Below are positions 38,059 through 46,302 of a stretch of 64,000 nucleotides of DNA, one piece after another. Position 1 is the stretch's first letter. The number at the start of each line of letters is the position of its first letter. Both the position numbers and the translations under genes were made by a program. The notes beneath the pieces are model-generated. The model ran no database searches and was not told where the DNA came from. It saw only the letters and a list, made by a program, of their open reading frames with translations. This DNA is from Actinacidiphila paucisporea (GTDB lineage Bacteria > Actinomycetota > Actinomycetes > Streptomycetales > Streptomycetaceae): positions 62,001 through 126,000 of the forward strand of contig NZ_FRBI01000014.1 in assembly GCF_900142575.1 (NCBI RefSeq). Direction: 5' to 3'.

Positions 38059-38262
38059 ATGAGCGGACTGGGAGACCTCGCCGCCAAGGCGAAGAAGGCG
38101 GCGCAAGAGCACCCCGATCAGGTCGACAAGGCAGCCGACAAGGTGCAGGACTTCGTGCAGGACCACACCGGGCACCGGCACGACCAGCAGATCGACCGCG
38201 GTGTCGACGCGGCACAGAGGTCCTACGGCGGCAACGCCGACGACCCCGAGAGAGGTGCCTGA
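38059..38262 (+). CDS. MT0933-like antitoxin family protein
   Basis: 67 residues, highly charged and helical: GDLAAKAKKAAQEHPDQVDKA then DKVQDFVQDHTGHRHDQQIDRG. This is the MT0933/Rv0909 antitoxin-like pattern. No toxin gene is adjacent, and in Streptomyces such genes are usually orphan stress genes, so the antitoxin label should be read loosely. The ATG is preceded by AGGAGAAGGAC. Last gene of the cluster, followed by a strong terminator. Confidence 0.75.
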   Translation: MSGLGDLAAKAKKAAQEHPDQVDKAADKVQDFVQDHTGHRHDQQIDRGVDAAQRSYGGNADDPERGA

Positions 38263-38285
38263 GCGGCTGAGCGCTCGCGCACCAG

Positions 38286-38315
38286 GGGCCCGGAGCCGTT
38301 CGCGGTTCCGGGCCC
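38286..38315. terminator. bidirectional terminator
   Basis: GGGCCCGGAGCC and GGTTCCGGGCCC form a 12-bp stem with one mismatch around GTTCGC, between the convergent stops at 38262 and 38354. Confidence 0.8.
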
Positions 38316-38353
38316 TCCGCGTTTCCCGCAGTCCGGCGGCGGTTGGCCGACTG

Positions 38354-39544
38354 TCAACCGGCGGGCCGGTCGGCCGTCACGGCGTGCAGGCCCATCGGGG
38401 GGAGCGCCCTGTTGCGCCTGGGTGCGGTGGAGTGGCGGACGACGAGTTCGGGCTCGTGGAGGAGTTCCTTCGGGATCGGGTTGGTGCCGTTGATCTGGTT
38501 GGCGAGGAGGGTGACGGCGGCGCGGGACATGGCTTCGATGGGTTGGCGCAGGGTGGTCAGGGGTGGGTCGGTGTAGTTCATGAAGGCGGAGTCGTCGTAG
38601 CCGACGACGGACAGGTCGTGGGGGACGGTGAGTCCTTGGCGGCGTGCGGCTCTGACGGCGCCGAGGGCCAGGATGTCGCTGCCGCATATGAGGGCGGTGA
38701 TGCCGGTGGTGAGCAGTTCGGTGGCCACGGCCTGGCCGCCCTCGAAGGAGAACAGGGCGTGGCCGATGGGATGGGTCCCCGGGCCCGTCCCGGTGCCGCC
38801 GCCGGTGGCCGACTGCCTGGCCAGGGTGGTGAAGGCGGCGGCCTTGCGCAGGGAGGGGGTGTGGTCGGCGGGGCCGACCATCAGGCCGATACGGGTGTGG
38901 CCGAGCGAGGTGAGGTGGGCGTAGGCCTGCTGGACCGCGGCCACGTCATCCGTCGACACCTGGGGAAAACCGGGGGTGCGGAAGCTGCGGTGGTTCGGCC
39001 GGCGCCCCACGAGGTGACCCGCGGGGCGGCCGGGGTCCCGGACGCTCTGGTCCTGTACGACCGCGGCGGACCGGTCGGCGAACAGTTCCGCCTGGACGGC
39101 GGCGTAGTCGACGGCGGCGTTGAGCAGGACGACGGGCACGCCGCGCTGGAGCAGCGTGCCGTACTCGTCGGAGCTCAGTCCGCCGCAGAAGATGACGCCG
39201 GAGACCTGCTGGTCCAGCAGCATCGTCACGTACTCCGCCTCGGTGAGGCCGCCCGCGGTACGCGTGCACAGCACGGGGGTGAAGCCGAGCTGGACCAGCG
39301 CGCCGCCGGCGACCTCGGCCAGCGCCGGGAAGATCGGGTTCTGCAGCTCGGGCAGCACCAGACCCACCAACCGGGCCCGCACCCCCCGCAGTTGCGTGGG
39401 ACGTTCGTAACCGAGCACGTCCAGCGCGGTCAGCACCGCCTGCCGGGTGCTGTCCGACACCCCCGGCTTGCCGTTCAGCACCCGGCTCACCGTCGCCTCG
39501 CTGACACCCACCCGCTTGGCCACTTCCGCCAGTCTCCGCGTCAT
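38354..39544 (-). CDS. LacI-family regulator, MalR-like (copy 1, with internal insertion)
   Basis: 396-residue LacI regulator: an N-terminal HTH (VGVSEATVSRVLNGKPG, residues ~12-28) with the hinge LRGVRARLVGLVLPE, then the periplasmic-binding-like sensor domain ending DLSVVGYDDSAF...PPLTTLRQP. It is nearly identical in DNA to the gene at 44996-45991. Two differences stand out: about 45 extra residues between NAAVD and GFPQVSTDD (starting YAAVQAELFADRS), and a GGGTGTGPG insertion. The long insertion sits in the sensor domain at a place where LacI proteins have a short turn, so ligand response may be altered or lost. It reads outward from the alpha-glucan cassette. Likely targets are aglA and mal genes. 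Confidence 0.88.
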   Translation of the reverse strand: MTRRLAEVAKRVGVSEATVSRVLNGKPGVSDSTRQAVLTALDVLGYERPTQLRGVRARLVGLVLPELQNPIFPALAEVAGGALVQLGFTPVLCTRTAGGLTEAEYVTMLLDQQVSGVIFCGGLSSDEYGTLLQRGVPVVLLNAAVDYAAVQAELFADRSAAVVQDQSVRDPGRPAGHLVGRRPNHRSFRTPGFPQVSTDDVAAVQQAYAHLTSLGHTRIGLMVGPADHTPSLRKAAAFTTLARQSATGGGTGTGPGTHPIGHALFSFEGGQAVATELLTTGITALICGSDILALGAVRAARRQGLTVPHDLSVVGYDDSAFMNYTDPPLTTLRQPIEAMSRAAVTLLANQINGTNPIPKELLHEPELVVRHSTAPRRNRALPPMGLHAVTADRPAG

Positions 39545-39608
39545 GACTCGCCGTCCGCTCTCCAGGCCGATGTCTTCGTCTGCTTCTTCATGCCGGCCGC
39601 CGCGCCGC

Positions 39609-41267
39609 TCAGCGCTGCCGCAGCCACGCGGTGGTGTCGGCCGGCAGTTCGTCGACGCCCGGGCCGACGCCGGGGTCGCTGGCGAGGACCACGTCCGCGC
39701 CGGCCGGCAGCGGCACCGGGGCGCCCGAGAGGTTCGCCAGGCAGGAGAAGCCGTCGCCACGGGTGAAGCCCAGGACGCCGGGGGATCCTTCGGGCAGCCA
39801 GCGGAAGTCGGCGCCGCGCAGGCCGGCTTCGCCGCGGCGCAGTCGCAGGGCCTCACGGTAGAAGGTGAGCATCGAGCCGGGCCTGCCGTCCTGGGCCTGC
39901 GCGGTGTACGCGGCCCACTGCCGCGGCTGGGGCAGCCACGGCGGGGCGGAGGCGCCGGCGGGGCTGAAGCCGAAGGGCGGCGCGTCGCCGGACCAGGGCA
40001 GCGGCACCCGGCAGCCGTCGCGGCCGATGTCGGTGCCGCCGGTGCGGTGGAAGATCGGGTCCTGGCGCAGCGCGTCGGGGATGTCCTCGACTTCCCACAG
40101 GCCGAGTTCCTCGCCCTGGTAGAGGTAGACGCAGCCGGGCAGCGCCAGGTCGAGCAGCAGCGCGGCCCGCGCCCTGCGGGTGCCGAGCTCCAGGTCGGTG
40201 GGGGCCTTGTGCTGGCGCAGCGACAGCCCGAAGGAGGTGTCGGCCCGGCCGTAGCGGGTGACGTGCCGGGTGACGTCGTGGTTGGAGAGCACCCAGGTGG
40301 CGGGCGCTCCGACGGAGGCGTGCGCCGCCAGCGTCGCGTCGATGACCCGGCGCAGCGCGGCCGCGTCCCAGGGGCAGTTGAGGTAGTCGAAGTTGAAGGC
40401 GCTGTGCATCTCGTCGGGCCGCAGGTAGTGCGCGAACCGCTTGGGGTCGGCGAGCCACACCTCGCCGATCAGCGCCCGCGGCCGGGGGTAGCTGTCGGCG
40501 AGCGCGCGCCAGGCCCGGTAGATCTCGTGCACCTCGTCGCGGTCGATGTACGGGTGCGGGGCCGGCGACGCGTCCGGGCCGAAGTCGGGGAGGGCGGGGT
40601 CCTTGGCGGGCATCGTCGCGGAGTCGATCCGCACGCCGTCGGCGCCGCGGTCGAACCAGAAGCGCAGGACGCTCTCGTGCTCCTCGCGGACCTTGGCGTT
40701 GTTCCAGTTCAGGTCGGGCTGCTCGGGGGCGAAAAGGTGCAGGTACCACTCGCCGGGCGCGCCATCCCGGTTGCGGGTACGGGTCCAGGCCGGTCCGCCG
40801 AACACCGACTGCCAGTCGTTCGGCGGCAGCGCGCCGTGCGGCCCGCGGCCGGCCCGGAACCAGAACAGGTCGCGGGCCTCGGCGCCGGGACCGGCGGCCA
40901 GCGCCTCCTGGAACCAGGCGTGCCGGTCGGAGACGTGGTTCGGCACCACGTCGACGATGATCTTCAGGCCGAGCGCGTGGGCCTCGGCGATGAGCGCCTC
41001 GGCCTGCTCCAGGGTGCCGAAGGCGGGGTCGATACGGCGGTAGTCGGCGACGTCGTACCCGGCGTCGGCCTGCGGGGAGGCGTACCAGGGGCTGAACCAC
41101 AGGGCGTTCACGCCGAGGTCGGCCAGATAGGGCAGGCGGTCGCGGACGCCGGTCAGGTCACCGATCCCGTCGCCGTCGCCGTCGGCGAAGGAGCGCGGGT
41201 AGACCTGGTAGATGACGGCGTCACGCCACCACTCGGCGGGTTCGGCTGCGGCGTGCTGATCGGCCAC
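39609..41267 (-). CDS. aglA: GH13 alpha-glucosidase
   Basis: 552-residue cytoplasmic GH13 enzyme of the oligo-1,6-glucosidase/alpha-glucosidase group. Conserved regions are DVVPNHVSD, the nucleophile in GVRIDSATM, the acid/base in LIGEVWLAD, and the third carboxylate in VLSNHDVTRH. It has no signal peptide, so it acts on imported oligosaccharides. I chose the GTG at 41267 because AAGGAG lies 9 nt upstream; the longer ATG start lacks a site. Last gene of a malE-malF-malG-aglA run on the minus strand, the same order as the S. coelicolor maltose locus (SCO2228-2231, from memory). Regulated presumably by the flanking MalR-like proteins. Confidence 0.93.
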   Translation of the reverse strand: MADQHAAAEPAEWWRDAVIYQVYPRSFADGDGDGIGDLTGVRDRLPYLADLGVNALWFSPWYASPQADAGYDVADYRRIDPAFGTLEQAEALIAEAHALGLKIIVDVVPNHVSDRHAWFQEALAAGPGAEARDLFWFRAGRGPHGALPPNDWQSVFGGPAWTRTRNRDGAPGEWYLHLFAPEQPDLNWNNAKVREEHESVLRFWFDRGADGVRIDSATMPAKDPALPDFGPDASPAPHPYIDRDEVHEIYRAWRALADSYPRPRALIGEVWLADPKRFAHYLRPDEMHSAFNFDYLNCPWDAAALRRVIDATLAAHASVGAPATWVLSNHDVTRHVTRYGRADTSFGLSLRQHKAPTDLELGTRRARAALLLDLALPGCVYLYQGEELGLWEVEDIPDALRQDPIFHRTGGTDIGRDGCRVPLPWSGDAPPFGFSPAGASAPPWLPQPRQWAAYTAQAQDGRPGSMLTFYREALRLRRGEAGLRGADFRWLPEGSPGVLGFTRGDGFSCLANLSGAPVPLPAGADVVLASDPGVGPGVDELPADTTAWLRQR

Positions 41268-41396
41268 GGGGGCTGGCTCCTTGTGTGATGGGGGAGGTTC
41301 GCGCAGGGGGCTCATGCGGTAAAGGGCGGGCAGCGGGACGGCGGCGACCCCAGGGGCCGCTCGGTGGTCCCTCCGCCGCGGTCGGTCGTGGCTTCG

Positions 41397-42305
41397 TCAG
41401 CCCTTGAGCGCTCCCGCGGACAGGCCGCCCAGGATGTGCCGCTGGAAGAAGAGGAAGAGCACGATCATCGGCACCGCCGCGATGGACAGGCCCGCGATCA
41501 TCTCGGTCGGCGGGACCTGCGTGGTCGAGGTGGACAGCCGGTGCAGCGCCACCGACAGGGTCTGCTTGCCGGGGTCCTGGAGCACCAGCAGCGGCCACAG
41601 GAAGTCCTTCCACATCCCGACGACGGCGAAGATGGAGATCACCGCGAGCACCGGGCGCGACAGCGGCAGCACCACCCGCAGCAGCGTCTGCAGCCGGGAG
41701 GCGCCGTCGATGGCGGCGGCGTCGAGGAGTTCGCCGGGAATCTGGTCGAAGAACCGTCGCAGCACGTAGATGTTGAAGGCGTTGGCCGCTCCCGGCAGCC
41801 ACAGCGCCCAGGGGGTGTTCAGCAGGTTGAGGTGGAGCAGCGGCAGGTCGGAGACGGTCAGGTAGGCGGGTACCAGCAGCGCCGCGGAGGGCAGCATCAG
41901 GCTGGCCAGCATCCCGGCGAAGACCGCTTTGCCGAAGACCGGCCGCAGTTTGGACAGCGCGTAGGCGGCGCACACGTCCACCGATATCTGGATCAGCCAG
42001 CCGCCGGCCGCGTACCAGACGGTGTTGAGGAAGAAGTGCGCGATGTCCATCTGGGTCCACGCGTCGTGGTACGCGGTCAGGTGCACGGACTTGGGCACCA
42101 GCGTCGGGGTCTGCGCGGCGAACTCGCGCGGGGTCTCCAGCGCGGAACTGGCCATCCAGTACAGGGGGAAGAGGAAGGCCGCGGCGAACAGCACGGTGGT
42201 GAGGCTCAGCACGGTGAAGTAGGCGGCCCGGTAGCCGGGCCTGGCCAGCTCCTGGTCGGAGATCAGGCTGCGGGTCGCCGGCGCGGCGGACTCGTGTGCG
42301 GTCAT
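41397..42305 (-). CDS. malG: maltose/oligosaccharide ABC transporter permease MalG
   Basis: 302-residue permease with six predicted helices, the EAA loop DAAAIDGASRLQTLLRVVLPL, and the C-terminal QRHILGGLSAGALKG. It works with MalF, MalE and an external ATPase (MsiK in Streptomyces). AAGGAC precedes the ATG at 42305. The 87-nt gap to malF consists largely of short TGGTCC/CCGGTGG repeats without a promoter signature. aglA follows after 129 nt. Confidence 0.93.
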   Translation of the reverse strand: MTAHESAAPATRSLISDQELARPGYRAAYFTVLSLTTVLFAAAFLFPLYWMASSALETPREFAAQTPTLVPKSVHLTAYHDAWTQMDIAHFFLNTVWYAAGGWLIQISVDVCAAYALSKLRPVFGKAVFAGMLASLMLPSAALLVPAYLTVSDLPLLHLNLLNTPWALWLPGAANAFNIYVLRRFFDQIPGELLDAAAIDGASRLQTLLRVVLPLSRPVLAVISIFAVVGMWKDFLWPLLVLQDPGKQTLSVALHRLSTSTTQVPPTEMIAGLSIAAVPMIVLFLFFQRHILGGLSAGALKG

Positions 42306-42392
42306 GGCGGTGTCCTTCTGGTCCTCGTGGTCCTTGTGGCCCTCGGTCGCCGATGGCCACCGGTGGTCGCCGGTGGTCCTCGGCGCGTCGTC

Positions 42393-43349
42393 CTAGTCCG
42401 CTTCGCGAGTGAGTCGCAGGTACAGCGCGGCGAAGACGCCGAGCACGGCGAACAGCAGCACGCTCATGGACGCGGCGAGTCCGAAGTCGTTGTTGACGGC
42501 GAAGGCGTAGCGGTAGATCAGCGTCATCACGGTGATGGTCGACGGGTCGGTGAAGCCGGTGAGCTGGAACGGCTCGATGAAGACCTGCATCGTGGAGATG
42601 ACCTGGAGCAGGAGCAGGACCAGCATGATGAAGCGCATCTGCGGCAGCGTGACGTACCGCAGCCGGGCCCAGACGCCGGCGCCGTCCAGTTCCGCCGCCT
42701 CGAACAGCTCGCCCGGGATGGACTGGAGGGCGGCGAGGTACATCAGGGTCGCGCCACCCATGTTGGCCCAGGTCGACACCAGCACCAGCGAGATCATCGC
42801 CGTGTGCGGCGACTGGATCCACTGCGAGGTCGGCAGGTGCGCGCCGCGCAGGGCGGTGTTGAACAGGCCGTCGCCGGGGTCGTAGAAGAACTGCCACAGC
42901 ATCACGCTGACGATCGGTGGCAGCATCACCGGCAGGTAGACCGCGATGCGGAAGTACCCCCTGAAGTGGCGCAGTTCGTTGAGCAGCACCGCGATCGCGA
43001 ACGGCACCGCGTAGCCGAGCAGCAGCGCGAGTCCGGTGAACTCCGCGGTGTTCTTCCAGGCCGTCCAGAACAGCGGGTCGTCGAACAGGTGGCGGTAGTT
43101 GTCCAGGCCGACCCACTGCGGGTCGGTGATGAGGTTGTCCTGCTGGAAGCTCAGGACGATGCCGCGGAAGAGCGGGTACCACGAGAACACCGCGAAGCAC
43201 ACGATGCCGGCTGCCATGAAGGCGTACGCCAGTGCGTTGTCCGCGACCCGGCGGCGCAGCCGGGCGTGGCGCGCGGAGCGCTCCCCGCTCCGGCCGCGGG
43301 CGGGTGCCGCGGGAGGTCCGGGACGGCGGGGGGCCAGCGAAGTGGCCAT
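42393..43349 (-). CDS. malF: maltose/oligosaccharide ABC transporter permease MalF
   Basis: 318-residue permease. A basic N-terminal tail (GRSGERSARHARLRRR) precedes six predicted helices; the EAA loop is EAAELDGAGVWARLRYVTLPQ. ATG at 43349 with AAGGAG 7 nt upstream. Forms the translocation channel with MalG; 82 nt downstream of malE in the same operon. Specificity for maltose-type alpha-glucosides is inferred from the neighbours. Confidence 0.93.
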   Translation of the reverse strand: MATSLAPRRPGPPAAPARGRSGERSARHARLRRRVADNALAYAFMAAGIVCFAVFSWYPLFRGIVLSFQQDNLITDPQWVGLDNYRHLFDDPLFWTAWKNTAEFTGLALLLGYAVPFAIAVLLNELRHFRGYFRIAVYLPVMLPPIVSVMLWQFFYDPGDGLFNTALRGAHLPTSQWIQSPHTAMISLVLVSTWANMGGATLMYLAALQSIPGELFEAAELDGAGVWARLRYVTLPQMRFIMLVLLLLQVISTMQVFIEPFQLTGFTDPSTITVMTLIYRYAFAVNNDFGLAASMSVLLFAVLGVFAALYLRLTREAD

Positions 43350-43431
43350 GGGGAATCTCCTTGGTCGGTGCCCGCGGGCCGCGCCGGTCGGCGCCGCCCG
43401 CGGGTGATGCGGGTCGGGGTCCCGGCGCGGC

Positions 43432-44802
43432 TTACGGGGCCGCGAGCAGGGAGTCGACCTGCCGGGAGGCGTCCGACAGCAGGGCGTCGATGTCGGCGTC
43501 CTTCTGGGTGAGGACCTTGGCCATGGCGGTGTCCAGCACGGCGTAGAGCTGCTGGGCCTTCGGCGGTTCGAGGATCAGCGGGATGCCGGGCAGCGCCTGC
43601 TGGAAGGGCGCGTAGTTGGCGACCGGCTGGTTGGCGTACTTCTGGTCCGCGGCGGACTTGGTCCGCGCGGCCGCGCCGGTCCAGATGTTGGGTTCCGGCA
43701 GACCGACCGGCTGCTTGGCCTGCGACGCGCGCTGGACGCCCGTCTCGATGCGGTCGGGGTTCTCGTACTTGAAGGTCACCCAGGCCATGGCGGCCTTGAT
43801 CTGCGCGGGGGTGTCCTTGGGGCTGAACATGAACCCGCCGCCGCCGGCCAGGGTGCCCTTGCCGCCGGGGATCGGGCCGAGGCCGTAGTCCTTGGGGTCG
43901 CCCTTGTACTGCGAGGCGATGGTGGGGATGTTGTCCGCGGTGGCCAGGTACATGCCGAGCTTGCCCGCGCCCATCATCTGCAGCAGGTCCGCCCACTCCA
44001 GCAGCTGCCGCTGCCCCATCGAGCCGTCGGTCCAGCGCATGTCGTGCAGCTGCTGGAGCACCGCCTTGCCGGTGGCGTTGTCGAAGTCGGCCTTCCAGGT
44101 GCCGTCGGACTGCTGCTTGGCGACGGCGCCGCCGCGCGAGTACATCTCGGCGGTGAAGTGCCAGCCGCCGGTGTTGGACTTGCTGTAGTCGCCGTAGCCG
44201 ACCACCCCCTTGCCCAGGGCCGCGATCTTCTTCGCGTCGGCCCGCACCTCGTCCCAGGTCGCCGGCGGCTTGTCCGGGTCGAGTCCGGCCCGCTGGAACA
44301 GCGCGCGGTTGTAGACCAGGCCCATCGAGTAGTTGCCCTCGGGCAGGCCGTAGGTATGGCCGCTCGCGTCCTGGAACACCTTGCGGAGCTGCGGCTTGAC
44401 CTGGTTCACGGCCGGGAACTGCGACAGGTACGAGGAGATGTCAGCGGCCTGGTGCTTGGCGATCAGACCCGCGGGGTCGGTGTAGTAGACGTAGAAGGCG
44501 TTCTCCAACTGGCCGCCGGCCAGCTTGGTGGCGAAGGTCTGGGGGTCCATCTGACCCTCGTGCGGCACCACCTTGATCTTCGGGTGGAGCTTCTCGAAGG
44601 CCGCCACGTCCTGCAGGAAGATCTTCCGGTTCACCGGGTCGGTCTTGGCGGGCATGTCGTTCACGGTGACGGTGACGGTGCCGTCGGCGGATGTCGAGGA
44701 GCCCGAGCCGCCACCGCAAGCGCTCGCGGTGAGCGCGAGCACTGCCGTCGTGGCGATGATGAGGGAGACGCGGGCTCTGCTGCCCGCCGGGAAACCGGTC
44801 AT
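43432..44802 (-). CDS. malE: maltose/oligosaccharide-binding lipoprotein MalE
   Basis: 456-residue family 1 solute-binding lipoprotein with signal and lipobox (ALTASAC; Cys near residue 29) and a Gly/Ser linker. Mature-lobe features include HPKIKVVPHEGQMDP, GLPEGNYSMGLVYNR and WADLLQMMGAGKLGMYL. The ATG at 44802 has AGGGAC 5 nt upstream. First gene of the malEFG-aglA operon and divergent from the second LacI gene. The 193-nt gap between them is AT-rich for this genome and holds a 9-bp direct repeat that may be the operator. The exact sugar is unknown; the neighbouring GH87 enzyme suggests nigero-oligosaccharides as well as maltodextrins. Confidence 0.93.
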   Translation of the reverse strand: MTGFPAGSRARVSLIIATTAVLALTASACGGGSGSSTSADGTVTVTVNDMPAKTDPVNRKIFLQDVAAFEKLHPKIKVVPHEGQMDPQTFATKLAGGQLENAFYVYYTDPAGLIAKHQAADISSYLSQFPAVNQVKPQLRKVFQDASGHTYGLPEGNYSMGLVYNRALFQRAGLDPDKPPATWDEVRADAKKIAALGKGVVGYGDYSKSNTGGWHFTAEMYSRGGAVAKQQSDGTWKADFDNATGKAVLQQLHDMRWTDGSMGQRQLLEWADLLQMMGAGKLGMYLATADNIPTIASQYKGDPKDYGLGPIPGGKGTLAGGGGFMFSPKDTPAQIKAAMAWVTFKYENPDRIETGVQRASQAKQPVGLPEPNIWTGAAARTKSAADQKYANQPVANYAPFQQALPGIPLILEPPKAQQLYAVLDTAMAKVLTQKDADIDALLSDASRQVDSLLAAP

Positions 44803-44889
44803 GGATTGTCCCTGGTCATGAGGGTGGTGGAGGGGCGGCCGCTGCCCGAGGTGACGCACAAGTTACGTCGCTCTCACCAGGCGTGCAAT

Positions 44890-44944
44890 ATGAAAGCACA
44901 TTTACGCAAAAACCTTAGGGATTCGTCAGCGCACGATGAAAGCA
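44890..44944. promoter_or_regulatory. candidate MalR operator between malE and the LacI gene
   Basis: ATGAAAGCA occurs exactly twice (44890-44898 and 44936-44944, 46 nt apart). On the minus strand each copy is preceded by a TTTGCG element and followed by a TGC-rich element (ATTGCACGC and CGTGCGC). Such paired half-sites in a divergent LacI promoter are plausible operator sites; binding is inference. Confidence 0.45.
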
Positions 44945-44995
44945 GCGCAAACATCACGCATAAAATCCACGGCCGCTGGCGTATATAGTGCGCAC

Positions 44996-45991
44996 ATGGT
45001 GCGCAAACTCGTGCAGGTGGCCCAAAAAGTCGGGGTCAGCGAGGCGACGGTGAGCCGGGTGCTGAACGGCAAGCCGGGGGTGTCGGACAGCACCCGGCAG
45101 GCGGTGCTGACCGCGCTGGACGTGCTCGGTTACGAACGTCCCACGCAACTGCGGGGGGTGCGTGCCCGGTTGGTGGGTCTGGTGCTGCCCGAGCTGCAGA
45201 ACCCGATCTTCCCGGCGCTGGCCGAGGTCGCCGGCGGCGCGCTGGTCCAGCTCGGCTTCACCCCCGTGCTGTGCACGCGGTCGGCCGGCGGCCTCACCGA
45301 GGCCGAGTACGTGACGATGCTGCTGGACCAGCAGGTCTCCGGCGTCATCTTCTGCGGCGGGCTCACCCCCGACGAGAGCAGGGCTCTGAAAGAGCGGGGC
45401 GTACCGGTGGTGCTGCTCAATGCCGCCGTGGACCACGGCGGTTTTCCTCAGGTGTCGACCGATGACGTGGCCGCGGTCCAGCAGGCCTACGCCCACCTCA
45501 CCTCGCTCGGCCACACCCGTATCGGCCTGATGGTCGGCCCGGCCGACCACACCCCCTCGCGCCGCAAGGCCGCCGCCTTCACCACCCTGGCCAGGCAATC
45601 GGCCACCGGGACCCATCCCATCGGCCACGCCCTGTTCTCCTTCGAGGGCGGCCAGGCCGTGGCCACCGAACTGCTCACCACCGGCATCACCGCCCTCATA
45701 TGCGGCAGCGACATCCTGGCCCTCGGCGCCGTCAGAGCCGCACGCCGCCAAGGACTCACCGTCCCCCACGACCTGTCCGTCGTCGGCTACGACGACTCCG
45801 CCTTCATGAACTACACCGACCCACCCCTGACCACCCTGCGCCAACCCATCGAAGCCATGTCCCGCGCCGCCGTCACCCTCCTCGCCAACCAGATCAACGG
45901 CACCAACCCCACCCCCAAAGAACTCCTCCACGAGCCCGAACTCGTCGTCCGCCACTCCACCGCACCGGCTCCAGGCGGTGCCGGGCTGTAA
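44996..45991 (+). CDS. malR: LacI-family regulator, MalR-like (copy 2)
   Basis: 331-residue LacI regulator with a normal-length sensor domain: HTH (VGVSEATVSRVLNGKPG), hinge, ligand domain, and C-terminal PELVVRHSTAPAPG. It is nearly identical to the copy at 38354 over two long DNA blocks but lacks its 45-residue and Gly/Thr insertions. It is divergent from malE, the position of MalR in the S. coelicolor maltose locus, so it is probably the functional repressor of malEFG-aglA and perhaps of the GH87 gene downstream. TATAGT (44984-44989) ends 6 nt before the ATG and there is no Shine-Dalgarno, so the mRNA may be leaderless. Confidence 0.9.
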   Translation: MVRKLVQVAQKVGVSEATVSRVLNGKPGVSDSTRQAVLTALDVLGYERPTQLRGVRARLVGLVLPELQNPIFPALAEVAGGALVQLGFTPVLCTRSAGGLTEAEYVTMLLDQQVSGVIFCGGLTPDESRALKERGVPVVLLNAAVDHGGFPQVSTDDVAAVQQAYAHLTSLGHTRIGLMVGPADHTPSRRKAAAFTTLARQSATGTHPIGHALFSFEGGQAVATELLTTGITALICGSDILALGAVRAARRQGLTVPHDLSVVGYDDSAFMNYTDPPLTTLRQPIEAMSRAAVTLLANQINGTNPTPKELLHEPELVVRHSTAPAPGGAGL

Positions 45992-46302
45992 GCGGCCGGC
46001 GGCGGGCGGCAGCGCGGAGAAGGCGCAGGACCCGACCGGGAGCGACCGCGCACTGCCCAGCTCACCCTGCAGATCCGAGCAAGAAACCGACCGGAAAGCT
46101 TCGCCGCCTGCATCGCCTGCCGCAGTACCGACCCGCTGCAGCCAACGTTCCAGCAGGTCAGGCCACATGCAGGGGATGGCTTCCGGATTCCGCGGCGTAG
46201 CGCCGACATTGCGCGGAATCGCCTTCACGCATTGCACCGGGATTGACGCGGCGTTACGGTGCCGCTCACTCAAGCACCCCCCTCCTGCTGCGGAGTCCAC
46301 CC
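45992..46302. promoter_or_regulatory. promoter region of the GH87-like gene
   Basis: 311 bases with no gene. It contains ACGCATTGCACC near 46227, whose ATTGCAC core also occurs beside the repeat in the malE-malR gap. This is weak support for co-regulation. No terminator hairpin is obvious after malR. Confidence 0.35.

Noticed and set aside
38354-45991. Composite transposon or IS-flanked cassette
   Set aside because: The inverted arms are LacI genes, not transposases; no terminal inverted repeats or target duplications seen.
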